From assembly GCA_947624435.1 (NCBI GenBank), contig CANQKE010000012.1, positions 1 through 64,000 of the forward strand: a DNA stretch of 64,000 bases, in the 5' to 3' direction. The stretch comes from an uncultured Ruminiclostridium sp. Its GTDB lineage: Bacteria > Bacillota > Clostridia > Oscillospirales > Ruminococcaceae. Of the stretch, positions 45,422-53,404 are shown one piece after another. Position 1 is the stretch's first letter. Each line of letters starts with the position of its first letter. A program made the translations under genes and the position numbers. The notes below the pieces were generated by a model, which saw only the letters and a program-made list of their open reading frames with translations, was not told the DNA's origin and ran no database searches.

Positions 45422-45841
45422 TCAGATCCCCAGCTCCAGCGCCTGTTTGAGCAGCTCGTCGGTGTTGGTTATCTCGTTGAACTTTGCCCATTCCGACTTA
45501 TCCCAGATCTCCGCGCCGCCCTCAAGTCCGACCACCACGACGTCCGAGCCGAGCTTTGCGTATTCTCTGAGCGCTGCCGGCACCGATATGCGTCCCTGCT
45601 TGTCCGCCGTGACGTCATACGCGCTGCCGAATAAAAACCGCTGTATGCCCTGAGTCTGTACCGACGGCAAAGAACGTATCTTCTCCACCAGCTTTTGCCA
45701 TTCGTCAAGGGAATACACCTTTATGCAGCCGTTGCCTATCGTCTTGGATATGACAAAGCTGTCGCCGATCTCTTCTCTCAGCTTTACCGGTATGTTCATT
45801 CGTCCTTTAGCGTCAAGCGTGGACTTATATTCGCCCTTCAC
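45422..45841 (-). CDS. mraZ: Division/cell wall cluster transcriptional repressor MraZ
   Basis: Two AbrB-like swapped-hairpin domains: LDAKGRMNIPVKLRE (about residue 9) and ADKQGRISVPAALRE (about residue 80), the D-x-(K/Q)GR-x-xxP signature. It forms ring oligomers and binds short direct repeats before its own promoter to repress the dcw cluster. 139 aa. The start is GTG at 45841 behind AAAGGGGTGA. AGGTG repeats lie at 45909-45923. Confidence 0.96.
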   Translation of the reverse strand: MKGEYKSTLDAKGRMNIPVKLREEIGDSFVISKTIGNGCIKVYSLDEWQKLVEKIRSLPSVQTQGIQRFLFGSAYDVTADKQGRISVPAALREYAKLGSDVVVVGLEGGAEIWDKSEWAKFNEITNTDELLKQALELGI

Positions 45842-45908
45842 AGCTCTGTCACCCCTTTCCGTAATTGATAGGCAGAATTGCTGCTCATTAACATTTTAGT
45901 GAAAAAAT

Positions 45909-45923
45909 CACCTCAAAACACCT
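45909..45923 (-). promoter_or_regulatory. Candidate MraZ operator repeats
   Basis: On the minus strand AGGTG occurs at 45919-45923 and 45909-45913, one helical turn apart (10-base period with a 5-base spacer), just after the -10 box; a related GGGTG is at 45948-45952 in the promoter spacer. MraZ sites in other bacteria are G-rich pentamers with 5-base spacers. The assignment is by place and pattern. Confidence 0.5.
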
Positions 45924-45941
45924 AAAAAGTGTCTTAAAATT

Positions 45942-45970
45942 ATTATACACCCGAAAGCAAGCAAATGCAA
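45942..45970 (-). promoter_or_regulatory. Promoter of the mraZ-dcw operon
   Basis: Minus-strand TTGCAT (45965-45970) and TATAAT (45942-45947), 17-base spacer, about 100 bases before the mraZ start. It lies in the 327-bp gap 45842-46168, which also holds the AGGTG repeats, an AT-rich stretch and the two hairpins after glnN. Confidence 0.8.
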
Positions 45971-46039
45971 GTGAATTTTTATAAAAATAAAAAAAACGTT
46001 TACAAATTTTTTGTCAAAAATTAGTGAATTATGCACAAA

Positions 46040-46063
46040 CCCCTCCCGACTTATCGGGAGGGG
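46040..46063 (-). other. Perfect 10-bp hairpin between glnN and mraZ
   Basis: CCCCTCCCGA and TCGGGAGGGG with a 4-base loop, followed on the minus strand by TTTGTG. Probably a second, back-up terminator after glnN that insulates the mraZ promoter. Confidence 0.6.
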
Positions 46064-46064
46064 C

Positions 46065-46099
46065 AGAAAAAAGATGGCTATGATCTTACGACCATAGCC
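46065..46099 (-). terminator. Terminator of glnN
   Basis: Minus strand: TGGCTATG pairs with CATAGCCA (stem 46075-46082 with 46092-46099), followed by TCTTTTTTC. About 70 bases after the glnN stop. Confidence 0.85.
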
Positions 46100-46168
46100 A
46101 AAGGAAAAGGGTGCAGATTATCTTAAAGGGTGGTACCCCTTAAGGTCATATTAAGTTTCGACCGAAGA

Positions 46169-48262
46169 TCAGATATCAAACAGAAGATCCTCGTAGGTCG
46201 GGAAGGGCCAGTAATTGTCGCCGACAATGGTTTCAAGCTCATCGGCTACCGCACGCAGGCTCTGCATTGCCGCAAAGACTTCATCATGATAGCATCTCGA
46301 CGCCTCGAATACGTCCTCTATGCCGTGCGCCTTTACGGTCACGCTCTCCAGCTCGTCTATCTTAGCGTTCAGACTGGAGGCGAGAGAATCCACCTTATCG
46401 GCGATACCCTGTTCAACGGTATAGCCAAGCCCTGCGTTCTTCTTTGCGACAAGCGCCTCGCATATATCCTTTTCAAACCTGATAACGGCGGGAAGTATCT
46501 CTTTCTTCGCCATTTCGGCGGTAGTGAGCGCTTCTATGTTGATATTCTTGTTGTAGTTGTCCAAAAGTATCTCAGTCCTGGAATGTACTTCCACCTCGGT
46601 GAATATCTTATGCTTGGTGAACAGCTTTACGTTCTTTTCATCGCAGAAATGCGGAAGCGCGTCGGCGGAGGATTTAAGCTCCTGCAAGCCGCGTACCTCG
46701 GTAGCTTCCTTTACCCACGAAGCGTCATAGCCGTTGCCGTTGAAGATTATCCTCTTATGCTCCTTAACAGTCTCTACCAACAGCTCATGCAGTGCGGACT
46801 GGAAGTCCTCCGCGCCCTCCAGCTTGTCGGCAAATTCCTCAAGCACGTCCGCAACTATAGTGTTGAGCACAATATTCGGGCCGGAAATGTTCAGCGAAGA
46901 GCCAAGACTTCTGAACTCGAACTTGTTTCCGGTGAAAGCGAACGGCGAGGTCCTGTTCCTGTCGGTGGTGTCCTTGGTGAACTTGGGCAGAACGGAAATG
47001 CCTATATCGAATTTGGTGCGCTTGCTCTCTACGGTGGTGCCGGCTACCAGCGCCTCGATGACCTCTGTCAGCTCTTCGCCGAGGAACATCGAAATTACCG
47101 CCGGAGGTGCTTCATTAGCGCCGAGTCTGTGGTCGTTGCCCGCGGTAGCGACCGAAAGACGCAGCAGGTCGGCGTGTTCGTCCACCGCCTTTATTATAGC
47201 CACTAAGAACGTAAGGAACTGTGCGTTTTCCATCGGGGATTTGCCGGGATTCAGCAGGTTCTGTCCGTCGTCGGTGGAGATTGCCCAGTTGTCATGCTTG
47301 CCGGAGCCGTTTATTCCCGCAAAGGGCTTTTCATGCAGCAGGCAGACAAGGCCGTGCTCCAGTGCCACTTTCTTCATCATTTCCATAGTGAGCTGGTTAT
47401 GGTCGGCGGCGAGGTTTGCGGACTCGAAGATCGGCGCGCATTCATGCTGTGCGGGAGCGACCTCGTTGTGCTTGGTCTTCGAGGGTACGCCCAACGCCCA
47501 AAGACGCTTGTCGAGGTCCTTCATATAATCGCTTACTCTTTGCTTTATCGCGCCGAAGTAATGATCCTCAAGCTCCTGTCCCTTTGCCGGAGGAGCGCCG
47601 AACAGCGTTCTGCCAGTAAAGATAAGGTCTTTTCTCTTGTCGTAATATTTCTTGTCGATAAGGAAGTATTCCTGCTCTGCGCCGACGGTAGCGACTACCT
47701 TCTTAGCGGTTTCGTTGCCGAACAGACGGAGTATCCTCAGCGCCTGCTTGGATACCGCGTCCATAGAACGCAGCAGCGGGGTCTTTTTATCCAGCGCCTC
47801 TCCGGAGTAGGAGAAGAACGCGGTAGGTATATACAGCGTATTATCCTTGATGAACGCGTAAGAGGTCGGATCCCATGCGGTGTAGCCTCTTGCCTCAAAT
47901 GTCGCGCGGATACCGCCCGACGGGAACGAGGACGCGTCCGGCTCGCCCTTGATAAGCTCCTTGCCGGAGAACTCCATGATCACTGTACCGTCGCCTACCG
48001 GTGAAATAAAGCTGTCGTGCTTTTCAGCGGTGATGCCGGTCATCGGCTGGAACCAGTGGGTGTAATGGGTAGCGCCCTTTTCCACCGCCCAGTCTTTCAT
48101 AGCGCTGGCTACCACCTCGGCGACCGGAAGAGTAAGCTCCGCCTTGCCGTCGATGGCTTTCATCAGCTCTTTGAAGGTAGCCTTGGGCAGCTTAGCCTTC
48201 ATCACGTCTTCATTAAATACGTCAGAACCGAATATCTCGGTAACATCGTAAGTTTCTGCCAT
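46169..48262 (-). CDS. glnN: Type III glutamine synthetase GlnN
   Basis: Makes glutamine from glutamate and ammonia with ATP. The 697-residue length and motifs [79 protein letters not shown] and [16 protein letters not shown] define the GSIII family. GSIII is dodecameric and common in gut Bacteroidetes and Ruminococcus-like Firmicutes. Has a strong promoter (48359-48387) with a terminator-like hairpin in the leader (48296-48336), suggesting attenuation, probably linked to nitrogen supply. AGGAGG before ATG. Confidence 0.97.
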   Translation of the reverse strand: MAETYDVTEIFGSDVFNEDVMKAKLPKATFKELMKAIDGKAELTLPVAEVVASAMKDWAVEKGATHYTHWFQPMTGITAEKHDSFISPVGDGTVIMEFSGKELIKGEPDASSFPSGGIRATFEARGYTAWDPTSYAFIKDNTLYIPTAFFSYSGEALDKKTPLLRSMDAVSKQALRILRLFGNETAKKVVATVGAEQEYFLIDKKYYDKRKDLIFTGRTLFGAPPAKGQELEDHYFGAIKQRVSDYMKDLDKRLWALGVPSKTKHNEVAPAQHECAPIFESANLAADHNQLTMEMMKKVALEHGLVCLLHEKPFAGINGSGKHDNWAISTDDGQNLLNPGKSPMENAQFLTFLVAIIKAVDEHADLLRLSVATAGNDHRLGANEAPPAVISMFLGEELTEVIEALVAGTTVESKRTKFDIGISVLPKFTKDTTDRNRTSPFAFTGNKFEFRSLGSSLNISGPNIVLNTIVADVLEEFADKLEGAEDFQSALHELLVETVKEHKRIIFNGNGYDASWVKEATEVRGLQELKSSADALPHFCDEKNVKLFTKHKIFTEVEVHSRTEILLDNYNKNINIEALTTAEMAKKEILPAVIRFEKDICEALVAKKNAGLGYTVEQGIADKVDSLASSLNAKIDELESVTVKAHGIEDVFEASRCYHDEVFAAMQSLRAVADELETIVGDNYWPFPTYEDLLFDI

Positions 48263-48295
48263 TTTTCCTTTTCCTCCTGATGAGTAGATTTTCCG

Positions 48296-48336
48296 TAAAA
48301 GAGAAAAGGACGCTCTGATACCCTCAGAACGTCCTT
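48296..48336 (-). promoter_or_regulatory. Leader terminator/attenuator upstream of glnN
   Basis: Minus strand: AAGGACGTTCTGA pairs with TCAGAGCGTCCTT around a 5-base loop, followed by TTCTCTTTT, all between the glnN promoter and start codon. It looks like an intrinsic terminator in the 5' leader, so expression of glnN should depend on read-through. Confidence 0.75.
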
Positions 48337-48358
48337 GTTCCTTTTCATTACATTAATT

Positions 48359-48387
48359 ATTCTACACCAACCGAGCTTGTTTGTCAA
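48359..48387 (-). promoter_or_regulatory. Promoter of glnN
   Basis: Minus-strand TTGACA (48382-48387) and TAGAAT (48359-48364) with a 17-base spacer. Upstream are three TTGCAA/TTGCAT-like motifs (48400-48435) of unknown meaning. Confidence 0.85.
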
Positions 48388-48433
48388 TATGTGAAATTGC
48401 ACAAATTTTGCAAGTTGAAAAATTGCATATTGC

Positions 48434-48465
48434 AAAAAACGCCGATATTTTTGCAATATCGGCGT
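48434..48465 (-). terminator. Terminator of the rpmH-jag operon
   Basis: Minus strand: ACGCCGATAT pairs with ATATCGGCGT, followed by TTTTTTG. About 40 bases after the jag stop. Confidence 0.9.
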
Positions 48466-48504
48466 AATTTATGAAATTTTCGGTCAAGCTTCTTGCCTAA
48501 ACTG

Positions 48505-49482
48505 TTAAAATTCGATCTTTCCGTAAAGGGTAGCGTTCTTCTCGGTCTCGACGGTCTCTTTTGAGTATTCGGTGGGCTGCTCGTCGGTCTGAGCGCTGCG
48601 CTTATATTCTCTCTCGAACGAAGTGGAAAAGCCGCTGCTCTGCTTATAAGAACGGTTGGGAGCGCCTCTCCTGCCGCCGTTTCCTCTGCGCTCCGCGCGC
48701 TTGCTGTCGGCGTGGCGCTGCGAGCAGGAAATAACTACCTTTCTGTAAGGCTCTTCACCGATGGAATTTGAATAAATGCCCTCTATATCCGCAACAGTGC
48801 TGTGGATAATGCGGCGCTCGTACGGGTTCATCGGCTCTAAGGTTATGCGTCTGCCCTGACGCAATACCTTATTTGCGGTGCGCTGAGCCAAAGCCTTTAA
48901 CGTTTCCTCGCGCTTGTCGCGGTAGCCGTTGCAGTCAACGGTCATACGGCAGTAAGGCTCGTCGTGGCGGTTGCTTGCAAGTATCGCAAGGTACTGAAGC
49001 GCGTCCAGCGTTTCGCCGCGTCTGCCTATCACCGCGCCGAGATTCTCGCCGGTTATGTCCAGTACGATTATATCTTCCTTTTCGATTATGTTCACCTTGA
49101 AATTCTCTATACCGAGCGCGGTAAGCACCTTTTCAAGGTATGCGGCTGCAACTGCGGCTTTCTTACGATTTTCTTCGGTTATTACCGGAGCGGGCTTTTC
49201 CTCCGCGCTGTCATTAGTTTCGGTCGTTTCGGGCTGTGCGGCGGGAGCTTTTGTTTCGGGTACGGGCTCTTCCTCTTTGATGTCGGGAACCGATCCGGTC
49301 GTTTTTGCTAAATTATAGACCGCCTTTATTTTATAGTCGCCTTTTTTGCCGAACAGCTTTTTTACAGGCTGTTCTACAACTTCGATCGTGACGTCCTCTT
49401 TAGCGATACCCAGCGAGGCAAGCTCGGAATAAGCCTGCTCCTCCAGTTCTTCCAGCGATTTGCCGGTATAGATCTTCTCCAT
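48505..49482 (-). CDS. jag: RNA-binding protein Jag/KhpB
   Basis: Domains in order: Jag_N (EKIYTGKSLEELEEQAYSEL, then VVEQPVKKLFGKKGDYKI), an acidic linker rich in Glu/Pro, a KH domain (LGAVIGRRGETLDALQYLA) and an R3H domain (MNPYERRIIHSTVADI). A 70-residue Arg/Gly/Ser-rich tail ends the 325-aa protein. KhpB with KhpA binds RNA and affects cell elongation and division. Next to yidC as in most Firmicutes. Confidence 0.93.
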   Translation of the reverse strand: MEKIYTGKSLEELEEQAYSELASLGIAKEDVTIEVVEQPVKKLFGKKGDYKIKAVYNLAKTTGSVPDIKEEEPVPETKAPAAQPETTETNDSAEEKPAPVITEENRKKAAVAAAYLEKVLTALGIENFKVNIIEKEDIIVLDITGENLGAVIGRRGETLDALQYLAILASNRHDEPYCRMTVDCNGYRDKREETLKALAQRTANKVLRQGRRITLEPMNPYERRIIHSTVADIEGIYSNSIGEEPYRKVVISCSQRHADSKRAERRGNGGRRGAPNRSYKQSSGFSTSFEREYKRSAQTDEQPTEYSKETVETEKNATLYGKIEF

Positions 49483-49505
49483 CTTTCTTTGATCCTTTCA
49501 ATTAG

Positions 49506-50888
49506 TTATTCGTCATCGCTGTCGTCGTATTCTTCACCGTATTTTTCAGCGTCGGCTTTTCTTGCCGCAGCGAGCTTTCTGCGATTTATTTCTTTCTGGG
49601 ACAGCGTTTCTTCCTTGATTATCTTCTTTTCTTCGCCGGTCTCGGCGTCCGTCACAACGGCGGTAGTAGTTACCTTGTTGCTCTTAGCGTGCTTTGCCTT
49701 GAATTCTATCTCCGCTTTCTCGCGTATCTTCTGCGGGCTGTAGAATATCTGGAGCAGTATCGTCTGCGCTATGCTGAACACATAGTTCACCGTCCAGTAG
49801 AAACCTACGCCTGCCGGAACGCTGAACGCTATCCACAGCGAGAACAAAGGCATGATATAAAGGAATATCTTCATGCCGTTCATGCCGGGAACGTCCGCCG
49901 TTTCGGGATTGTTCTTCTTATTAAGGTACTGCGAAAGTATGATAGACGCCAGTGAGAACAGGAACGACAGCACCGGTATCAGCAGCATCGGCTCGAACAC
50001 CAGGAATCTCGGCGTATCTCCGAAATCCAGTCCGAAGAACATCATGTTTTCGGAAAGATTCGACAGCTGATCCTTCAGCGGCTCGGAAATGCGGTTGCTT
50101 GCCTCGAACGTTTCGGGGTACTTGTTGTACATCTGCAACGCGAGCAGTTCCTTTTGCAGACCGTTATAACGCGTTCTTGCCATCGTTATCTTCTGCTTGG
50201 TCTCGTTGGTAAGGCGCGAGTTGGAACCGAGCAGGTCGTTTGCCACCGCTTCCTGGATAACAAACAGTCCGCCGTATTTTTCAATTTCGTCTATCGATAT
50301 AGCAGCAGGGTCTTTCTCGTTGAATTTGCCGGTGAAATTTTCATCGTTTGCAAACTCATGTACGAGCTGAGCGTTATCTCCGGTAATAAACGCGGCGTCG
50401 GTATTGCCGTCGGCGTATTCTTTTATCACCGCGAAGTCCTGCGCGTTGTATTCGTTCAGCAGGATAGAGGTTATCTCGGTCTCCTCGGCAACGGTAACGA
50501 CACTTGCGATATCCGTCGCGTTGATATGCTCCATGTGTGTCATGGGCTTGTAGACAACGTCTATCATACCGAAGAGTATCAGCATAGTGAGCAGCATAGG
50601 GCCGCAGCCGCCCGCGGGGTTATAGCCCTGCTGCTGGAGCTTTTGCAGCTCCTCGTTCATTTTTTCGCGGTTGTTGCGGTACTTCTGCTGTATCTCCCTT
50701 ACCTTGGGGGCAAACAGCTGCGACACCGCCATGTTCTTCTGCTGCTTTAAGGTCAGCGGCAGTATCGCCAGCTTAACGATTATCGTAAATATAACTATCG
50801 CCCAGCCGAAATTCTGCAAGAGCAGATAAATAGGCCACATGATGTAGCCCATGGGCGTTCCTATCAGAGAATATATGAAATCAAGAAT
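49506..50888 (-). CDS. yidC: Membrane protein insertase YidC, probable ATT start
   Basis: Inserts proteins into the membrane. WAIVIFTIIVKLAILPLTLKQ, the cytoplasmic hairpin KVREIQQKYRNNREKMNEEL, GCGPMLLTMLILFGMIDVVY and later helices match Oxa1/YidC. There is a long loop of about 130 residues (THMEHINATDIASVV onward) before the last helices, and the tail is charged. Homologues in related Clostridia begin MLDFI...GTPxGY; here that sequence is encoded as ATT CTT GAT TTC directly after GGAAGGTGATC, with no ATG, GTG or TTG in frame before ATG at 50852. So ATT at 50888 is the likely start; 50852 (with AGGA before it) is the alternative. Confidence 0.92.
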   Translation of the reverse strand: MLDFIYSLIGTPMGYIMWPIYLLLQNFGWAIVIFTIIVKLAILPLTLKQQKNMAVSQLFAPKVREIQQKYRNNREKMNEELQKLQQQGYNPAGGCGPMLLTMLILFGMIDVVYKPMTHMEHINATDIASVVTVAEETEITSILLNEYNAQDFAVIKEYADGNTDAAFITGDNAQLVHEFANDENFTGKFNEKDPAAISIDEIEKYGGLFVIQEAVANDLLGSNSRLTNETKQKITMARTRYNGLQKELLALQMYNKYPETFEASNRISEPLKDQLSNLSENMMFFGLDFGDTPRFLVFEPMLLIPVLSFLFSLASIILSQYLNKKNNPETADVPGMNGMKIFLYIMPLFSLWIAFSVPAGVGFYWTVNYVFSIAQTILLQIFYSPQKIREKAEIEFKAKHAKSNKVTTTAVVTDAETGEEKKIIKEETLSQKEINRRKLAAARKADAEKYGEEYDDSDDE

Positions 50889-50905
50889 GACAGATCACCT
50901 TCCGT

Positions 50906-51166
50906 TTACTTATGTGAACAACTTCGATTTTGGTTCTTTCTGAAAAAATAATACTCGTCCGGCACATAATCATATCCCCCGTCGGAAAACGGGTTGCAGC
51001 GGATTATCCTTTTCAACGCCAAATAGCCGCCCTTTACCGCACCGAACCTCTGAATAGCGATCAGCGCATATTCAGAACAGCTTGGTGTAAACCGGCAACA
51101 GCGCGGCAGCCACCTGGAAAAAGTAAGCCTGTATATTTTCACAAAAAACAGCAATATATACTTCAT
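50906..51166 (-). CDS. yidD: Membrane protein insertion efficiency factor YidD
   Basis: 86 residues with LLFFVKIYRLTFSRWLPRCCRFTPSCSEYALIAI, the YidD signature (CRFxPSCSEYA), and RIIRCNPFSDGGYDYVP. A small amphipathic membrane-associated protein helping YidC-dependent insertion. Sits between rnpA and yidC. Confidence 0.97.
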   Translation of the reverse strand: MKYILLFFVKIYRLTFSRWLPRCCRFTPSCSEYALIAIQRFGAVKGGYLALKRIIRCNPFSDGGYDYVPDEYYFFRKNQNRSCSHK

Positions 51167-51170
51167 TTGT

Positions 51171-51539
51171 TCAGCTATCTGAGCGTTGCGCCAATTTACC
51201 GGAAATATTTTTGCGCATCAGCTTAAGGATACCGGTGGATTTCATATGCACCGCGACGCTGCGCGCTACAAAAATAAAATCGTACCTTTTTTCGGTGCTC
51301 GAAGCCAGCTCCGGCTCGATAAGGCGGAATGCCTCGCGTATCACGCGCCTTGCACGGTTGCGCTGCACCGCGCCGCCTATCTTCTTGCCGGTGACTATCC
51401 CCAGCCGATTCCTCCGCCGTTTGTTTTCCCGAAAATAGCAGATAAACGCCTTTGTGACCGTGCAGTTTCCGTTTTTGAAAAGCCAACGGAACTCACGGTC
51501 CTTTTTTATGCACACATATTTTTTTGAAAACTGCCTCAC
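51171..51539 (-). CDS. rnpA: Ribonuclease P protein component
   Basis: Protein cofactor of RNase P, which trims 5' ends of tRNAs. Contains RLGIVTGKKIGGAVQRNRARRVIREAFR, the RNR box that contacts the RNA. 122 aa. The start is GTG at 51539, 18 bases after the rpmH stop. Confidence 0.97.
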   Translation of the reverse strand: MRQFSKKYVCIKKDREFRWLFKNGNCTVTKAFICYFRENKRRRNRLGIVTGKKIGGAVQRNRARRVIREAFRLIEPELASSTEKRYDFIFVARSVAVHMKSTGILKLMRKNISGKLAQRSDS

Positions 51540-51557
51540 GGCAAATTCACCAAAGGC

Positions 51558-51692
51558 TTAATAGCTCAGACGTTTTCTGCCCTTTGCGCGGCGTCTTGCC
51601 AGCACCTTGCGGCCGTTTCTGGTAGCCATTCTCTTCATAAATCCGTGTTCCTTCTGTCTTTGAAGCTTCTTAGGCTGATATGTTCTTTTCAT
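51558..51692 (-). CDS. rpmH: 50S ribosomal protein L34
   Basis: Minus strand gives [20 protein letters not shown] and a basic remainder ending [12 protein letters not shown], 44 residues, the standard L34. AAAGGAAACG precedes ATG. First gene of the rpmH-rnpA-yidD-yidC-jag operon. Its leader (51693-51806) has two small GC hairpins (CCGGTATTAGACCGG and GTCCGGAATGAGCCGGAC). Confidence 0.98.
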   Translation of the reverse strand: MKRTYQPKKLQRQKEHGFMKRMATRNGRKVLARRRAKGRKRLSY

Positions 51693-51812
51693 AACCGTTC
51701 GTTTCCTTTCTTATTACGCGTCTTTCCGGTCTAATACCGGCTTTGTCCGGCTCATTCCGGACATTTTGGCTTATTGATAGATACTTTCGTCGGCTTTACG
51801 CCGCATTTTAAT

Positions 51813-51841
51813 ATTATATAATAATTTTCCTCTGATGTCAA
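51813..51841 (-). promoter_or_regulatory. Promoter of the rpmH operon
   Basis: Minus-strand TTGACA (51836-51841) and TATAAT (51813-51818), both perfect, 17-base spacer, about 120 bases before rpmH. Confidence 0.92.
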
Positions 51842-51883
51842 GAAGAAATTTATCATATTTCCGTAAAATTTTTGCCGCCGTTT

Positions 51884-52480
51884 TCAATCTACGAAGTAGC
51901 TTGCCTCCATATCGGCGGTGCTTAATGCGAATGCCAGCGGGAACATCTCGAATGTCTTGGATACGCTGTTTTTTTCTTCCGTGCCGGAAAAGCCCATGTG
52001 ATAGCGTATCGCGAACGCTTCTTCCCGCGTAAGCCGCATGAATCCCGTTATCATATAAACGGATTTTTCGCCGTGCCCGTAAGGAAGATTATCCTCAAAG
52101 AAATATGTAGGCACCTGCTCCCATACGCCCATATCGTTTTTTACGTTGCGGGTGCCGCGCTTATATACGTCCGTCTTGCAGATATCGTGGAACAGCCCCG
52201 CTATCGCCACCGTTTCCCCGCTGAAATCCATCTTGTACAATTCCTTTGTACGCGGTCTTGCGAGGTAATCCTTTAAGCAGTCGTATACATTGAGCGAATG
52301 CTGCGCAAGTCCTCCGTCATACGAGCCGTGAAAGCGGGTGCTTGCGGGAGCGGTGAAAAAATCGCTCTTTTCGGTAAGATAATCCATAAGCTTATCTATC
52401 CCCGCGCGGCTTATCTCGCTTTTCACTATGCTGATAAAACGCTGCTTGTTGTCGGCGATCTCGCGTTCGGTAAGGCTCAT
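51884..52480 (-). CDS. HD-domain hydrolase
   Basis: A 198-residue HD phosphohydrolase: GGLAQHSLNVYDCL supplies the first His, AIAGLFHDICKTDVYK the HD pair, and GHGEKSVYMI and YHMGFSG later ligands. Family members hydrolyse nucleotides or act as 3'-exonucleases. The closest resemblance I see is to short YhaM-like HD proteins without the OB domain, but the substrate is open. It follows the bactofilin gene by one base, suggesting co-transcription. Confidence 0.85.
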   Translation of the reverse strand: MSLTEREIADNKQRFISIVKSEISRAGIDKLMDYLTEKSDFFTAPASTRFHGSYDGGLAQHSLNVYDCLKDYLARPRTKELYKMDFSGETVAIAGLFHDICKTDVYKRGTRNVKNDMGVWEQVPTYFFEDNLPYGHGEKSVYMITGFMRLTREEAFAIRYHMGFSGTEEKNSVSKTFEMFPLAFALSTADMEASYFVD

Positions 52481-52481
52481 T

Positions 52482-53378
52482 TTATTCCCCTATCGCAATA
52501 CTCTCGGGGAAGATATTGCTCCTCTCGTCATTTGAAAGGTAGGTCGTGCTGACATAGCCCTGCACTATCGCTCCGTCGGATATCGCTATAGAGCTTGCCT
52601 TTATATCGCCGAATACCACCGAATCCTTGTCCAGCTGGACCTTACCGGAAACGTTGAGGTTGCCCTTTATCTTTCCGTTAAGGCTGGCGATCTGAGAGGA
52701 CAAGTCTCCGATAAGCATGGAATCGCTTGCCATCAGCACCTGACCTTTAAGGTTTATATTGCCCTGTATAGAGGAAGAATTGAGCTTTGCGTTGTCGCAG
52801 GTGATGTTGCCCACTATCTTGCCGTTTACGCTGACGTTCTTGGTGGTCTCGACATTGCCCTTTATATTGCCGTCTATCTGCATATTTGCAAACGAACGGA
52901 TATTTCCGTCTATCAGAGTGTTCTTGGAAATGACCGTCGTTTCCGGCATAGAGCGCGCCGGCGTTCCTACCGAAGTCTGAGCCGCCTGCCTTGCCGCGGC
53001 TTGACGAGCCGCCTCCTGTGCGGCAGCCTGTCTTGCGGCCTCCTGAGCCGCTGCCTGACGCGCGGCCTCCTGCGCTGCTGCCTGACGTGCAGCCTCCTGT
53101 GCCGCTGCCTGTCTTGCGGCAGCTTGACGTGCAGCTTCCTGCGCGGCAGCCTGACGTGCAGCCTCCTGCCTTGCGGCCTCTTGAGCCGCCGCCTGTTTTG
53201 CTGCGTCCTGAGCCGCAGAGTCGGTCTGCGGCTTAACGGGAACAGACGGCATAGACTCTTCCGTTTCTTTCATATAATCGGTAACGTCCTTTTCCTGCTG
53301 GCCGCCCTCCGGTGTTGAAGAAGCCTGCGGATTTATAAAATCCTTCATAGCCTGTGAAAAGTTTTCCTTGATTCCCAT
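52482..53378 (-). CDS. Bactofilin-like polymer-forming protein with Ala-rich repeat arm
   Basis: The C-terminal part (about 150-290) is a bactofilin beta-helix: TVISKNTLIDGNIRSFANMQIDGNIKGNVE, KIVGNITCDN, LMASDSMLIGDLSSQIASLNGKIKGNL (short turns of G-x-I/V-x-G). Bactofilins polymerise without nucleotide and act as cytoskeletal scaffolds for wall enzymes. The N-terminal arm (residues about 60-135) is a tandem repeat of QEAARQAAA-like units, unlike the short arms of known bactofilins, and likely a long helix. Adjacent to a polysaccharide deacetylase gene, consistent with cell envelope work. Confidence 0.8.
   Translation of the reverse strand: MGIKENFSQAMKDFINPQASSTPEGGQQEKDVTDYMKETEESMPSVPVKPQTDSAAQDAAKQAAAQEAARQEAARQAAAQEAARQAAARQAAAQEAARQAAAQEAARQAAAQEAARQAAAQEAARQAAARQAAQTSVGTPARSMPETTVISKNTLIDGNIRSFANMQIDGNIKGNVETTKNVSVNGKIVGNITCDNAKLNSSSIQGNINLKGQVLMASDSMLIGDLSSQIASLNGKIKGNLNVSGKVQLDKDSVVFGDIKASSIAISDGAIVQGYVSTTYLSNDERSNIFPESIAIGE
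52981..53210 (-). repeat. Tandem coding repeat in the bactofilin gene
   Basis: About 230 bp of near-repeats of a 27-base unit encoding AAAQEAARQ and the variant AAARQ. Copies differ mostly at third positions, so the repeat is old enough to have diverged, yet its unit number could still vary. Confidence 0.8.
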
Positions 53379-53404
53379 ATGGCAATATCCTTCCTGCTTT
53401 ACGC

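Noticed and set aside
48296..48387. ANTAR-type antiterminator RNA in the glnN leader.
   Set aside because: Only one hairpin fits between the predicted start and the gene, and its loop is five bases, not the hexaloop with A1 and G4.
51693..51883. Chromosome origin next to rpmH, as in many Firmicutes.
   Set aside because: No DnaA boxes seen and no dnaA; the upstream genes are HD hydrolase and bactofilin on the same strand.
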